A DNA stretch of 64,000 nt from Fusobacterium_C necrophorum. Its GTDB lineage: Bacteria > Fusobacteriota > Fusobacteriia > Fusobacteriales > Fusobacteriaceae. Below the pieces are notes generated by a model. It was not told the origin of the DNA. It did no database searches and worked only from the letters and a program-made list of their open reading frames with translations. Shown here one piece after another: positions 17,042 to 25,630 of this stretch. The DNA lies in assembly GCF_900104395.1 (NCBI RefSeq), contig NZ_FMXX01000004.1, one strand, 5' to 3'. The position numbers were made by a program, and so were the translations under genes. Numbering within the stretch: position 1 is the first letter of the stretch; each line of letters starts with the position of its first letter.

Positions 17042-17428
17042 TCACCTTCTTTTTTCTAAATCATATATCCACCATTTCCCTTGTTTCCAGACATAAAAAA
17101 TAGTAAAATATTCCGTTCTATCTCCATATTGTATTGCAACAAGCCCCTGTATTTTCGGGAAATTGTACTCTGGTTCCTTGAAATAAAATTGAATCTCCTG
17201 TCTCTGAATATTCAACTTTACTAATTCTTGATATAGATATTTATTTTTTACATTGACCAACATTTTTTCTTGTAAATTTTCTATCTTTTTCTCTTCCAAA
17301 GCTTCTTTCACTTCAGAAACAAAAAACTTCCATTGTTCTCGAGAAAAATTTTGCTCCGTTTTAGAAGATAAATTTGAACAGGATGCAAACAAGTATATTA
17401 AAAAAATAACAGTTAATACTTTCTTCAT
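17042..17428 (-). CDS. Small lipoprotein, function unknown
   Basis: The 128-residue protein has an N-terminal signal and a lipobox, LFASC, at residues 13-17, so the mature protein would be lipid-anchored in the envelope. The body ends in an aromatic-rich segment (IFYVWKQGKWWIYDLEKRR) resembling small DUF4878/NTF2-like lipoproteins, but I do not assign a family. It lies five bases upstream of the anti-sigma kinase gene on the same strand. Confidence 0.75.
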   Translation of the reverse strand: MKKVLTVIFLIYLFASCSNLSSKTEQNFSREQWKFFVSEVKEALEEKKIENLQEKMLVNVKNKYLYQELVKLNIQRQEIQFYFKEPEYNFPKIQGLVAIQYGDRTEYFTIFYVWKQGKWWIYDLEKRR

Positions 17429-17463
17429 TCTATATTATCCCCTTTTTTCATAATATCATATCA

Positions 17464-18372
17464 CTATTTTTTTATCAAGAAATTCTTAATCTCTTCCAAA
17501 ATTTCTTCTTCCGATTGTTCATCTAAATTGTACCAAATATAATCCTTTTTTTGCTTGAACCAAGTAAATTGTCTTTTTGCATAATGTCTACTGTCTCTTT
17601 TGATAAGCTCAATCGCCTTCGGTAAAGAAATAACACCATCCAAATATTCTATCATTTGAGCATAACCAATAATTCGCAATTTTTTAAGAGCTTCTCCATA
17701 GGACTGACACAAAGTTCGTACTTCTTCCTCCAATCCTTCTTCTATCATCTTATCCACTCTCTGATCAATTCTTTCATAGAGCTTCCCTCGCTCTCTTTCC
17801 AAAGCCACTTTGTAAAAAGAGTACTCATTCCTCTTCACATTCTGTTTCGACAACACGGCAAAGGATTTTCCCGTCAAGGTAAAAACTTCCAAAGCCCTCT
17901 CTATTCTCACACGATTATTCGGATGAATTCCGCTTGCAGACAGGGGATCTTGTCGCAATAATTCCTGATACAAATCCTCCGTACTTCTTTGCAAAAACTG
18001 TTCTCTCAATTCTATATTTGCAGAAGGCAAGGCGGAAAGACCGTCACTGACCGCCGATAAATATAAACCGGTTCCTCCCACCAAAAGAATATTTTCTTTT
18101 TTTCGATATTTTTCCTGTAAAAGAGAGTTGACAGTCTCCGCAAACTCTCCCACACTGTATTTTCGGATAGGTTCTATCACATCCAAAAGATGATGAGTTA
18201 CCCCTTCCATTTCTTCTTTTTTAATCTTTGCGGTTCCAATATCGAGACCTCGATATACCTGTGCGGAATCCGCGGAAATAATGTCCGCTTTGAATTCTTT
18301 TGCCAAAGAGATTGATAAAGAGGTCTTTCCTACCCCTGTAGGTCCTCCCAGAATAATCGCTTTTCTCTCCAT
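17464..18372 (-). CDS. miaA: tRNA dimethylallyltransferase MiaA
   Basis: The enzyme adds a dimethylallyl group to A37 of tRNAs that read UNN codons. The P-loop is GGPTGVGKTSLS (about 9-20), followed by DSAQVYRGLDIGTAK, GGTGLYLSA and the C-terminal RHYAKRQFTWFK. The 302-residue length is normal. The gene sits between obg and the lipoprotein gene, on the same strand with short gaps. Confidence 0.96.
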   Translation of the reverse strand: MERKAIILGGPTGVGKTSLSISLAKEFKADIISADSAQVYRGLDIGTAKIKKEEMEGVTHHLLDVIEPIRKYSVGEFAETVNSLLQEKYRKKENILLVGGTGLYLSAVSDGLSALPSANIELREQFLQRSTEDLYQELLRQDPLSASGIHPNNRVRIERALEVFTLTGKSFAVLSKQNVKRNEYSFYKVALERERGKLYERIDQRVDKMIEEGLEEEVRTLCQSYGEALKKLRIIGYAQMIEYLDGVISLPKAIELIKRDSRHYAKRQFTWFKQKKDYIWYNLDEQSEEEILEEIKNFLIKK

Positions 18373-18381
18373 ACTTCTTTC

Positions 18382-19668
18382 CTACTCTACATATTCAAAT
18401 TCCACATTTGCGATTTTTACAGTATCTCCGTCTTCAATTCCCGCTTCCTGCATAGCTTCTTCCATTCCTAAGCTTCTCATCAAATGTAAAAAATTTACAA
18501 TGGATTCATCGTCCATCCCGATAACGTATTTTGCCAAAACACCGTCTACAATACGTCCCTCAATATGATAGACTCCCTCTTCGTCCTGTGTAATTTCAAA
18601 ATCGTCTTTTTGAATGTTCAATTCTTGTAGCACTTCCCTGATATCCGTTTCTTCTTCTAAAGGTTCTCTTTCCACTTTTTGAATTCGATCAAAGGTTTTG
18701 TACAAAATTTCTTTCAATCCTTCGTTCAATAAAACAGACACCGGATAAACTTCATATCCTTTTTCTTCGACATAGGATTTGAATTTTTCATATTTTTCCA
18801 TATCCCAAAGTAAATCCATTTTGTTTGCCAATACAATTTGTGGTTTTTTTGCCAATTTTTCACTGAATTTCGATAGCTCTTCGTTGATTTTTTCAAAATC
18901 GGCAATGGCATCTCGTCCTTCCATTTCTGAAACATCCACCAAATGATATATCATCTTACAACGTTCAATATGTCTTAAAAATTTATCTCCTAAGCCGACT
19001 CCTTCATGAGCGCCTTCAATCAAGCCGGGAATGTCGGCAATGACAAAAGATTTTCCTTCTTCTAAACGAACGACTCCTAATTTCGGTTCCAGTGTTGTGA
19101 AATGATAACTTCCCACTTTAGAGTTTGCAGCGGAAACTCGATTGATGAAACTGGATTTTCCAACTGAGGGATAGCCCACAAGAGCGACATCTGCAAGCAA
19201 TTTCAATTCCAATTTTACCTGAAGTTCCGCTCCTTCTCTTCCTTTTTCTGCAATTTTAGGAGCTTTTCTGGTTGAAGTTTTAAAATGTACATTTCCCCAA
19301 CCACCTCGTCCGCCTTTTAATAACATTCGAGTTTCTTTTTTTTCATGCATATCCAAAAGCAATTTTCCTGTCTGCAAATCTCGAACCTGCGTTCCTACCG
19401 GTACCTTAATAATTAAATCTTCTCCGGACTTTCCAAACATTTGTTTTTTTTGTCCATTTTCTCCATGCTGAGCCTTGAATATTTTTTTATATTTAAAATC
19501 CACTAAAGTATTCACATTGGGATCCGCATAGAAGAATACACTTCCGCCGTTTCCACCGTCTCCGCCATCCGGTCCTCCGAACTGTACGGATTTCTCTCTT
19601 CGAAAAGCTGCGGAACCGTCTCCGCCATTTCCCGCTTTTACCGTAATCACAACTTCATCTATAAACAT
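18382..19668 (-). CDS. obgE: GTPase Obg/CgtA
   Basis: This ribosome-associated GTPase has 428 residues. The glycine-rich Obg fold (about 1-157) contains GGDGGNGGS. The G domain (about 158-330) has the P-loop VGYPSVGKSSF, ADIPGLIEGAH and ANKMDL. A C-terminal OCT domain (about 345-428) is also present. Everything expected is there. It lies 17 bases downstream of the ABC-F gene and ten bases upstream of miaA. Confidence 0.97.
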   Translation of the reverse strand: MFIDEVVITVKAGNGGDGSAAFRREKSVQFGGPDGGDGGNGGSVFFYADPNVNTLVDFKYKKIFKAQHGENGQKKQMFGKSGEDLIIKVPVGTQVRDLQTGKLLLDMHEKKETRMLLKGGRGGWGNVHFKTSTRKAPKIAEKGREGAELQVKLELKLLADVALVGYPSVGKSSFINRVSAANSKVGSYHFTTLEPKLGVVRLEEGKSFVIADIPGLIEGAHEGVGLGDKFLRHIERCKMIYHLVDVSEMEGRDAIADFEKINEELSKFSEKLAKKPQIVLANKMDLLWDMEKYEKFKSYVEEKGYEVYPVSVLLNEGLKEILYKTFDRIQKVEREPLEEETDIREVLQELNIQKDDFEITQDEEGVYHIEGRIVDGVLAKYVIGMDDESIVNFLHLMRSLGMEEAMQEAGIEDGDTVKIANVEFEYVE

Positions 19669-19685
19669 GTTTTCCTCTCTTTTGC

Positions 19686-21308
19686 TTATTCCGCATACAT
19701 CGCTTCAATTTTTGTTTGAAGCTCTTCATCTTCCAAATATTCATCATAGGACATCCATTTGTCAACCAGTCCGCTCGGAGTAATTTCAATAATACGATTC
19801 GCCACAGTTTGAATAAATTCATGATCATGGGCTCCAAATAAAATGGTTCCCTTAAATTTTATCAATGCCTTATTCAAAGAAGTGATGGATTCCAAATCCA
19901 AGTGATCGCTCGGATTATCAAATAAGAGCACATTGGCTCCCGACAACATCATCCGCGACAGCATGCAACGAACTTTTTCTCCTCCGGATAAAACCGTACA
20001 TTTTTTTAAAGTTTCTTCTCCCGAAAATAGCATTCTTCCTAAAAATCCTCGAACAAAGGCTTCATGTTCATCCGGTGAATACGGTCGTAACCATTCAATT
20101 AAATTTAAATCCGGATTATTAAAGAAAGCACTGTTATCTCTCGGCATATAGGCTTGTGAAGTCGTAACTCCCCAAGTATAAGTTCCGGAATCCGCTTCCA
20201 TTTCTCCGGCTAAAATATTTAATAAAGTCGTCTTGACAATGTCATTTTTTGCCAAGAAAACTACCTTATCTCCTGTGTTAATGGTAAAACTTACATTGTC
20301 CAACACTTTGATTCCATCAATTGTTTTCGATAAATTCTCCACTTTCAACATATTATTTCCGGCATCTCGATCCGGTTTAAATTCAATAAAAGGATATTTT
20401 CGATTGGAAATTTGCATATCTTCCAATTGTAATTTTTCCAATTGTTTCTTTCTGGAAGTTGCCTGTTTTGACTTGGAAGCATTCGCACTGAAACGTGCAA
20501 TAAATTCTTGCAATTCCTGTCTTTTTTGTTCCAATTTCTTGTTTTTATTAGAAATCAATTGTATCATCAATTGGTTGGATTCATACCAGAAATCATAGTT
20601 TCCCACATACATTTTAATTTTTCCATAATCAATATCCGTAATGTGAGTACATACCTTATTTAAGAAGTGTCTATCATGAGAAACAACCAAAACGGTGGTA
20701 TGTTCCAAATTCATAATAAAGTTTTCCAACCAGCTAATTGCCTTGATATCCAAACCGTTGGTCGGTTCGTCCAATAACAGGGCATCCGGCTCCCCAAATA
20801 AAGCTTGAGCCAACAGTACCTTTACTTTCTGTGCTTCGGTCAACTCTTTCATCAGAGCATGATGAAAATCCGCACCAATCCCTAATCCCATCAACAGGGT
20901 TTCCGCTTCCGTTTCCGCTTCCCAACCGTTCAGTTCTGCAAATTCTCCCTCTAATTCCGCCGCTCGCAATCCGTCTTCATCCGTAAATTCTTCCTTGGCA
21001 TAAATAGCATTTTTTTCCACCATAATGTCCCATAGAATTTTATTTCCCATTAACACGACGTTTAATACTTCTTCTTCTTCATATTGAAAGTGATCTTGTT
21101 TTAAAACAGACATTCTTTTCTTTTTATCAAAAATCACTTCCCCTTCCGTTGCCTCTAAATCTCCCGATAATATTTTCACAAAAGTAGATTTTCCTGCTCC
21201 ATTTGCTCCAATAATTCCATAACAATTTCCCGGTGTAAATTTTAGATTTGCATCTTCAAAAAGCTTTCTTCCTGAGAAACGCATTCCTAATCCACTTGTA
21301 ATAATCAT
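19686..21308 (-). CDS. ABC-F family ATPase (YkpA/YbiT type)
   Basis: The 540-residue soluble protein has two ABC domains and no membrane part; such proteins act at the ribosome. The first Walker A is GANGAGKST (about 35-43), with LLLDEPTNGLD later. The first signature reads ELTEAQKVKV, not LSGGQ. The linker (about 240-300) is rich in Lys and Gln. The second Walker A is AKNDIVKTT, lacking the usual glycines, while the second signature LSGGEKVR and FDNPSDHLD are clear. The odd second P-loop may be usual in this subfamily. It heads the obg-miaA group. Confidence 0.88.
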   Translation of the reverse strand: MIITSGLGMRFSGRKLFEDANLKFTPGNCYGIIGANGAGKSTFVKILSGDLEATEGEVIFDKKKRMSVLKQDHFQYEEEEVLNVVLMGNKILWDIMVEKNAIYAKEEFTDEDGLRAAELEGEFAELNGWEAETEAETLLMGLGIGADFHHALMKELTEAQKVKVLLAQALFGEPDALLLDEPTNGLDIKAISWLENFIMNLEHTTVLVVSHDRHFLNKVCTHITDIDYGKIKMYVGNYDFWYESNQLMIQLISNKNKKLEQKRQELQEFIARFSANASKSKQATSRKKQLEKLQLEDMQISNRKYPFIEFKPDRDAGNNMLKVENLSKTIDGIKVLDNVSFTINTGDKVVFLAKNDIVKTTLLNILAGEMEADSGTYTWGVTTSQAYMPRDNSAFFNNPDLNLIEWLRPYSPDEHEAFVRGFLGRMLFSGEETLKKCTVLSGGEKVRCMLSRMMLSGANVLLFDNPSDHLDLESITSLNKALIKFKGTILFGAHDHEFIQTVANRIIEITPSGLVDKWMSYDEYLEDEELQTKIEAMYAE

Positions 21309-21351
21309 TCTATTTTAATTCCTCCTATCTTGAATTCCAAAAAACACTTTT

Positions 21352-21380
21352 ATTCTACCATATTTTTTATTTTTTTTCAA
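21352..21380 (-). promoter_or_regulatory. Promoter of the ABC-F/obg/miaA group
   Basis: On the minus strand, TTGAAA (21375-21380), a 17-base spacer and TAGAAT (21352-21357), about 43 bases before the start at 21308. It diverges from the riboswitch-leader promoter. Confidence 0.65.
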
Positions 21381-21395
21381 TTTCTCAAATAAAAA

Positions 21396-21424
21396 TTGTA
21401 CTTTTTAAAAATTAATGCTATAAT
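21396..21424 (+). promoter_or_regulatory. Promoter of the cobalamin-riboswitch operon
   Basis: TTGTAC (21396-21401), a 17-base spacer and TATAAT (21419-21424), the latter also with an extended TGC. The transcript would start about 125 bases before the riboswitch aptamer. The stretch 21430-21555 is very AT-rich and shows nothing else clear. Confidence 0.65.
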
Positions 21425-21556
21425 ACAAATGATATTTTCATTTTTTTATAAGAAAACTGTTCTGTAAAAATACTATTTGTAATAATTTTTTCATATTTTA
21501 CTTATATTTATCACAGTTTTACTTTTTATAAAAAAACAATTGCATAAAAATAATGG

Positions 21557-21706
21557 AATTAGGTGCTACGGCTTAATAGAGGAAGTCAGGTGAAAGACCT
21601 ACACAGCGCCCCGCTACTGTAAGACGGATGCCTCATCATATCCACTGGTTTTTTACCGGGAAGGGATGACAAGCAGAGGAAGTCGAGTCAGGAGACTTAC
21701 CTAATT
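21557..21706 (+). ncRNA. Cobalamin (B12) riboswitch aptamer
   Basis: The leader has the signature of a cobalamin riboswitch: GGTGAAA near 21589, GCGCCCCGCTACTGTAAG near 21606, CCACTGG near 21642, and the B12-box-like GAGTCAGGAGACTTACC near 21685. The closing stem P1 is AATTAGGT (21557-21564) with ACCTAATT (21699-21706), eight perfect pairs. The downstream operon encodes a nickel/peptide-type ABC transporter, so cobalamin probably represses its own precursor's import. Control of cobalt or related uptake is inferred. Confidence 0.93.
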
Positions 21707-21826
21707 TTAGTTTTCTTTTTTTATCGGGGAGATAAAAAGTAACGAATTCTTTTCATCTATGTTGATATTTTTTGAGAAAACTATCATGAGTACATCATCA
21801 AAGCAATTCTAATCGAAAACTAAAAT
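21704..21826 (+). promoter_or_regulatory. Antiterminator pairing of the cobalamin riboswitch
   Basis: Bases 21704-21715 (ATTTTAGTTTTC) are the exact complement of 21815-21826, 12 pairs. This pairing uses the 3' end of P1 and the inner arm of the terminator, so it excludes both. With ligand bound, P1 should hold 21699-21706 and allow the terminator to form. This gives a ligand-OFF attenuation switch. Confidence 0.75.
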
Positions 21827-21877
21827 AGAAGGATAGCCTAAATATTTTAGTTCTTTCTTTTGAGAATTGCTTTTTTT
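21801..21877 (+). terminator. Riboswitch-controlled transcription terminator
   Basis: The outer stem AAGCAATTCT (21801-21810) pairs with 21863-21872. The inner stem AACTAAAATA (21818-21827) pairs with 21843-21852. Seven T follow from 21871. It lies 61 bases before the first permease gene. Confidence 0.85.
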
Positions 21878-21938
21878 ATTGCCCAAATTCCAAAAATTAC
21901 AAAAACCCATTATTATAAAAAAGAGGTGAAGCTTTTCC

Positions 21939-22874
21939 ATGAAAAAACAGTTTTTTCATAAATTATCTCAATTTATCATTGTCCTGGTCGGAATTAGTTT
22001 TTTTACATTCAGTTTAACCTATCTTTCTCCGGGAGATCCCGCAGAAATTATGTTGACCGATTGTGGAAATATTCCAACTCCGGAGCTTTTAGCCCAAACA
22101 AGAGCAGAATTAGGTTTGGACAAACCTTTTCATGAAAGATACGGTTCTTGGTGTTCCTCTGTCATGAAAGGAGATATGGGAAAATCATATTCTTTAAAAG
22201 TCCCCGTGACTCAAAAAATAAAGCAAGCTTTTTTACCTACATTGAATCTTTCTCTCCTGGCTTTATTCTTCATGGTCGTCATTTCTTTTCCGCTAGGAAT
22301 TTTAGCAGCAGTCAAGGTGAATAAGTGGCAAGATTATCTTGTTCGGGCATTCACTTTTATCGGAATTTCCATTCCCAGTTTCTGGTTGGGATTGATTTTT
22401 TTAAGCATTTTCGGGGTCACTTTAAAATGGATCAGTGTTTCCGGAGGAAAAGTGGATTTTCGTTCCATGATTTTGCCTGCTCTTACCATAAGTTTAGCGA
22501 TGTCCTCAAAATACATTCGACAAATTCGACATGTATTTTTGGAAGAATTGGACAAAAGTTATGTGTTCGGTGCCAGAATGAGAGGAATGAAAGAAAGTGT
22601 TATTTTATGGAAACATGTCCTTCCCAATGCAATGTTACCCCTGATTACCTTACTGGGACTTTCTCTGGGGAGTTTGTTGGGAGGAACCGCTGTTGTAGAA
22701 ATTATCTACAACTGGCCCGGAATGGGAAATATGGCTATCAAGGCTATTTCCTATCGAGATTATCCTTTGATTCAAGCTTATGTATTATTGATTGCTCTTA
22801 TTTATCTGATAATCAATATGATAGTAGATTATTCCTATCGATATTTGGATTCCAGAGTAAAGGAGGTTTCTTAG
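21939..22874 (+). CDS. ABC transporter permease, nickel/dipeptide family (NikB/DppB type)
   Basis: The 311-residue inner-membrane permease has about six helices. Its EAA-type loop is GARMRGMKESVILWKHVLPNAM (about 209-230), and YLSPGDPAEIM and WPGMGNMAIKAI are typical of the DppB/NikB family. It is the first gene after the cobalamin-controlled terminator. Nickel, cobalt and peptides cannot be told apart from this subunit alone. Cobalamin control favours a metal or corrinoid-related substrate. Confidence 0.9.
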   Translation: MKKQFFHKLSQFIIVLVGISFFTFSLTYLSPGDPAEIMLTDCGNIPTPELLAQTRAELGLDKPFHERYGSWCSSVMKGDMGKSYSLKVPVTQKIKQAFLPTLNLSLLALFFMVVISFPLGILAAVKVNKWQDYLVRAFTFIGISIPSFWLGLIFLSIFGVTLKWISVSGGKVDFRSMILPALTISLAMSSKYIRQIRHVFLEELDKSYVFGARMRGMKESVILWKHVLPNAMLPLITLLGLSLGSLLGGTAVVEIIYNWPGMGNMAIKAISYRDYPLIQAYVLLIALIYLIINMIVDYSYRYLDSRVKEVS

Positions 22875-23699
22875 ATGAACTTTGTAGATTTTTTCAAAAA
22901 ACATTTACAATTTACATTCTTTCTGATTCTCGCCATCTTTGTGATAGGGATTGCTCTGTTGGCTCCTCATATTGCTCCAAAAGATCCTTTTGAAGCAATT
23001 ATGACAGACAGTTTACTTCCTCCTTCTTCCCAATATATATTCGGAACCGATATTCTGGGAAGAGATTTGTTTTCCAGAATTATCTATGGAACAAGATACT
23101 CTCTGTTCATGACCTTAACTTTAATTTTAGTTGTTTTCCTTTTAGGAACTTTTTTAGGAATTCTGGCCGGATATTTTGGAGGACTTGTAGATACAATCAT
23201 CATGAGAATCGGAGATATGATGGTTGCTTTTCCGGGCTTAATCCTTGCCATTGCCATTGCAGGATTGTTAGGTCCCAATGTTATCAATGCCATTATTGCT
23301 ATCTCCGCTGTTACTTGGGTAAAATATGCAAGATTATCGCGAAGCATGGTATTAAAAATCAAACAGGAATTATACATTGAAGCTGCTAAGGTAACGGGAA
23401 GTAAAAGCAAACATATTTTATTTCATTATATTCTTCCCAATATGTTTAGCATGATGCTGGTAACTGCTGTTTCGGATATTGGAGCCTTAATGTTGGAAAT
23501 CGCTGCTCTTTCTTTTTTAGGTTTCGGAGCACAACCTCCCATTCCTGAATGGGGAGCCATGTTGAATGAAGGGAGAACTTATTTGGCAAGAGCCCCTTGG
23601 CTTATGATTTATCCGGGGTTTGCTATTGTTATTGTCGTCATCATCTTCAATATGTTGGGAGATTCTTTCCGAGATGTCATTGATGTCAAAACAGAATAA
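22875..23699 (+). CDS. ABC transporter permease, nickel/dipeptide family (NikC/DppC type)
   Basis: The 274-residue permease has six membrane segments and the EAA loop EAAKVTGSKSKHILFHYILPN (about 171-191). FGTDILGRDLFSRIIYGTR is typical of the DppC/NikC family. It starts on the base after the NikB-type stop, so the two halves of the pore are translated together. Confidence 0.9.
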   Translation: MNFVDFFKKHLQFTFFLILAIFVIGIALLAPHIAPKDPFEAIMTDSLLPPSSQYIFGTDILGRDLFSRIIYGTRYSLFMTLTLILVVFLLGTFLGILAGYFGGLVDTIIMRIGDMMVAFPGLILAIAIAGLLGPNVINAIIAISAVTWVKYARLSRSMVLKIKQELYIEAAKVTGSKSKHILFHYILPNMFSMMLVTAVSDIGALMLEIAALSFLGFGAQPPIPEWGAMLNEGRTYLARAPWLMIYPGFAIVIVVIIFNMLGDSFRDVIDVKTE

Positions 23700-23747
23700 A
23701 AATATAATATAACAAATATAACTTTATTAAAAGGAGAGTGTAACACA

Positions 23748-25316
23748 ATGAAAAAAACAATGAAAAGATTTGCTTTTTTTTGCATCCTAAGCTGTATCTT
23801 CAGTTTATTTGTCGCTTGTGGAGACAATAAAAAAGCAGAAAAAACAGAGACTCAAGCAAAGGAAATTACGGTCGGAGTGACCAGTTTTGCGGATACTTTG
23901 GAACCGACGGAACAATACTTTAGCTGGGTCATTACTCGTTATGGAGTAGGAGAAAATTTAACCCGTTTTGACGAACAGGGAGAACTACAATCTTTACTGG
24001 CAGAAAGTTGGGAAGTAAGCGAAGATCATTTGACTTGGACCTTTAAAATTCGAGATGGCGTTACTTTTTCCAATGGAAATCCTTTAACTGCCGCTGCTGT
24101 CAAATCTTCTTTGGAAAGAACCTTTGAAAAAAGTGGTCGTTCGGAAGGATTCTTTAAATTTACAAGCATGGAAGCGGAAGGACAAACGTTAACGATTAAA
24201 ACGGAAAAACCGGTAGCAATTCTCCCTCAATGTTTAGCCGATCCATTATTTTTAATCGTAGACACTTCTGTGAATACAGATGAATTTTTAACAAAGGGTC
24301 CTATCTGTACAGGTCCTTATAAATTTGAAGAATTTAAGCCCGGAGAATATACTGTCGTTGTTAAAAATGAAAACTACTGGAATGGAAGCCCTGCTCTGGA
24401 TAAGGTTATTTTCAAAGACATCAACGATCAAAACACTCGTGCCCTATCTTTGAAATCGGGAGAAATTGATATCGCTTATAATTTAAAAGTAAATAATAAG
24501 GCTGATTTTGAAGGAAATGATGAAATTATGGCACAGGAATTGAAATCGCTACGTTCTACCTATGCTTTTCTAAATCAAAAAGGAGATTTAAAAGACAAAG
24601 CTTTACGTCAAGCTCTACTACGAGGATTGAATAAAAAAGCATATACAGAAAATTTATTACAAGGAGCGGCAACTCCGGGAAAAGCTCCTATTCCTCCTAC
24701 TTTAGATTTTGGATTTGATTCTTTAGTAGATGAAAATGCCTATAACCCTGAATCTGCAAAAGAAATTTTGAAAAATGCAGGCTATGTGGACAAAGATGGA
24801 GACGGTTTTGTAGAAAAACCGGATGGTTCTAAATTAGATTTGGTTTTTGTTCTTTACACCAGTCGAGAAGAACTGAATGTCTATGCACAGGCTGCACAAG
24901 CAAGTTTAAAAGAAATAGGAATCAAAATTACATTAAAACCTGTTAGTTATGAAACCTTATTGGATATGAGAGATTCTGCAAACTTTGATTTATTGATTTG
25001 GAATGTATTGGCTGCCAATACCGGAGATCCTGAAAAATATCTATATGAAAACTGGTATAGTAAATCCGTTTCCAATCAAGCAGGATTCTATAATGAAAAA
25101 GTAGACGAAGCTTTGGATAAAATGTCTGTAGAATTTGATCCTATACAAAGAGAGAAGTTAGCTGTGGAAATTCAACAAGAAATTATGAATGATGCTGCGG
25201 TTGCCTTCTTTGGATACGAAACCACTTTCCTATATTCCAATAAACGAGTTACAGGATTGAAGATGTTTCCAATGGATTACTATTGGATTACAGCTCAAGT
25301 AGGAATTGCAGAATAA
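23748..25316 (+). CDS. ABC transporter substrate-binding lipoprotein (SBP family 5, NikA/OppA-like)
   Basis: The 522-residue periplasmic binding protein has a lipobox, LFVAC, at about residues 20-24, so it is anchored to a membrane by a lipid. The fold is family 5, with GVGENLTRFDEQGELQSLLAESWEVSEDHLTW and ALLRGLNKKAYTENLLQGAATPGKAPIPP. This family binds peptides, nickel chelates or haem. The operon is preceded by a cobalamin riboswitch. Two poorly separated genes for ATPases would normally follow; only the first 40 codons of one remain here. Confidence 0.9.
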   Translation: MKKTMKRFAFFCILSCIFSLFVACGDNKKAEKTETQAKEITVGVTSFADTLEPTEQYFSWVITRYGVGENLTRFDEQGELQSLLAESWEVSEDHLTWTFKIRDGVTFSNGNPLTAAAVKSSLERTFEKSGRSEGFFKFTSMEAEGQTLTIKTEKPVAILPQCLADPLFLIVDTSVNTDEFLTKGPICTGPYKFEEFKPGEYTVVVKNENYWNGSPALDKVIFKDINDQNTRALSLKSGEIDIAYNLKVNNKADFEGNDEIMAQELKSLRSTYAFLNQKGDLKDKALRQALLRGLNKKAYTENLLQGAATPGKAPIPPTLDFGFDSLVDENAYNPESAKEILKNAGYVDKDGDGFVEKPDGSKLDLVFVLYTSREELNVYAQAAQASLKEIGIKITLKPVSYETLLDMRDSANFDLLIWNVLAANTGDPEKYLYENWYSKSVSNQAGFYNEKVDEALDKMSVEFDPIQREKLAVEIQQEIMNDAAVAFFGYETTFLYSNKRVTGLKMFPMDYYWITAQVGIAE

Positions 25317-25335
25317 AAATAATAAAGGAGTCGCT

Positions 25336-25485
25336 ATGTTAGAAATTAAGAACTTGGCAATCCAATATGCAGATAAAAAACCGGTGGTAGAAAATTTTTC
25401 TCTCTCTATCAAGGCGGGAGATATTGTGAGCATTGTTGGAGAAAGCGGTAGTGGGGATAATGCTATAATGATGATAGTACAATAA
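25336..25485 (+). pseudogene. ABC transporter ATPase (NikD/DppD type), cut by the ICE
   Basis: AAAGGAG lies five bases before the ATG. The first 40 codons read as a NikD/DppD ATPase: MLEIKNLAIQYADKKPVVEN to IVSIVGESGSG. The next residues should be the Walker A Lys and Ser/Thr, but the sequence changes to DNAIMMIVQ and stops. The ICE has therefore entered the gene within the Walker A codons, at about 25455/25456. The rest of the ATPase gene is expected beyond the other end of the element. The transporter is probably inactive for lack of its motor. Confidence 0.85.
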
Positions 25486-25533
25486 ATCCAAGTAAAATCA
25501 ATGGTTAAAGGCTTCCACAAAACTTTTAAACTT

Positions 25534-25563
25534 GATGATGGATTGAGGCTATCATCTTTTTTT
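25534..25563 (+). terminator. Terminator near the left end of the ICE
   Basis: GATGATGG (25534-25541) pairs with CTATCATC (25549-25556), with one G-U pair, and is followed by seven T. It would stop host transcription from the transporter operon from entering the ICE. The stretch 25456-25630 holds this hairpin and no gene. Confidence 0.7.
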
Positions 25564-25630
25564 ATACTTTAAATTATCTAAAAGTATAGCATAAAATGAA
25601 ATCTCTGTATAGAGAAGAAGGAGGGACTTT

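Noticed and set aside
25456..25500. Outward-facing promoter in the ICE end (TATAAT near 25464)
   Set aside because: The -10 is good but no -35 lies at a proper distance, and any transcript would meet the terminator at 25534.
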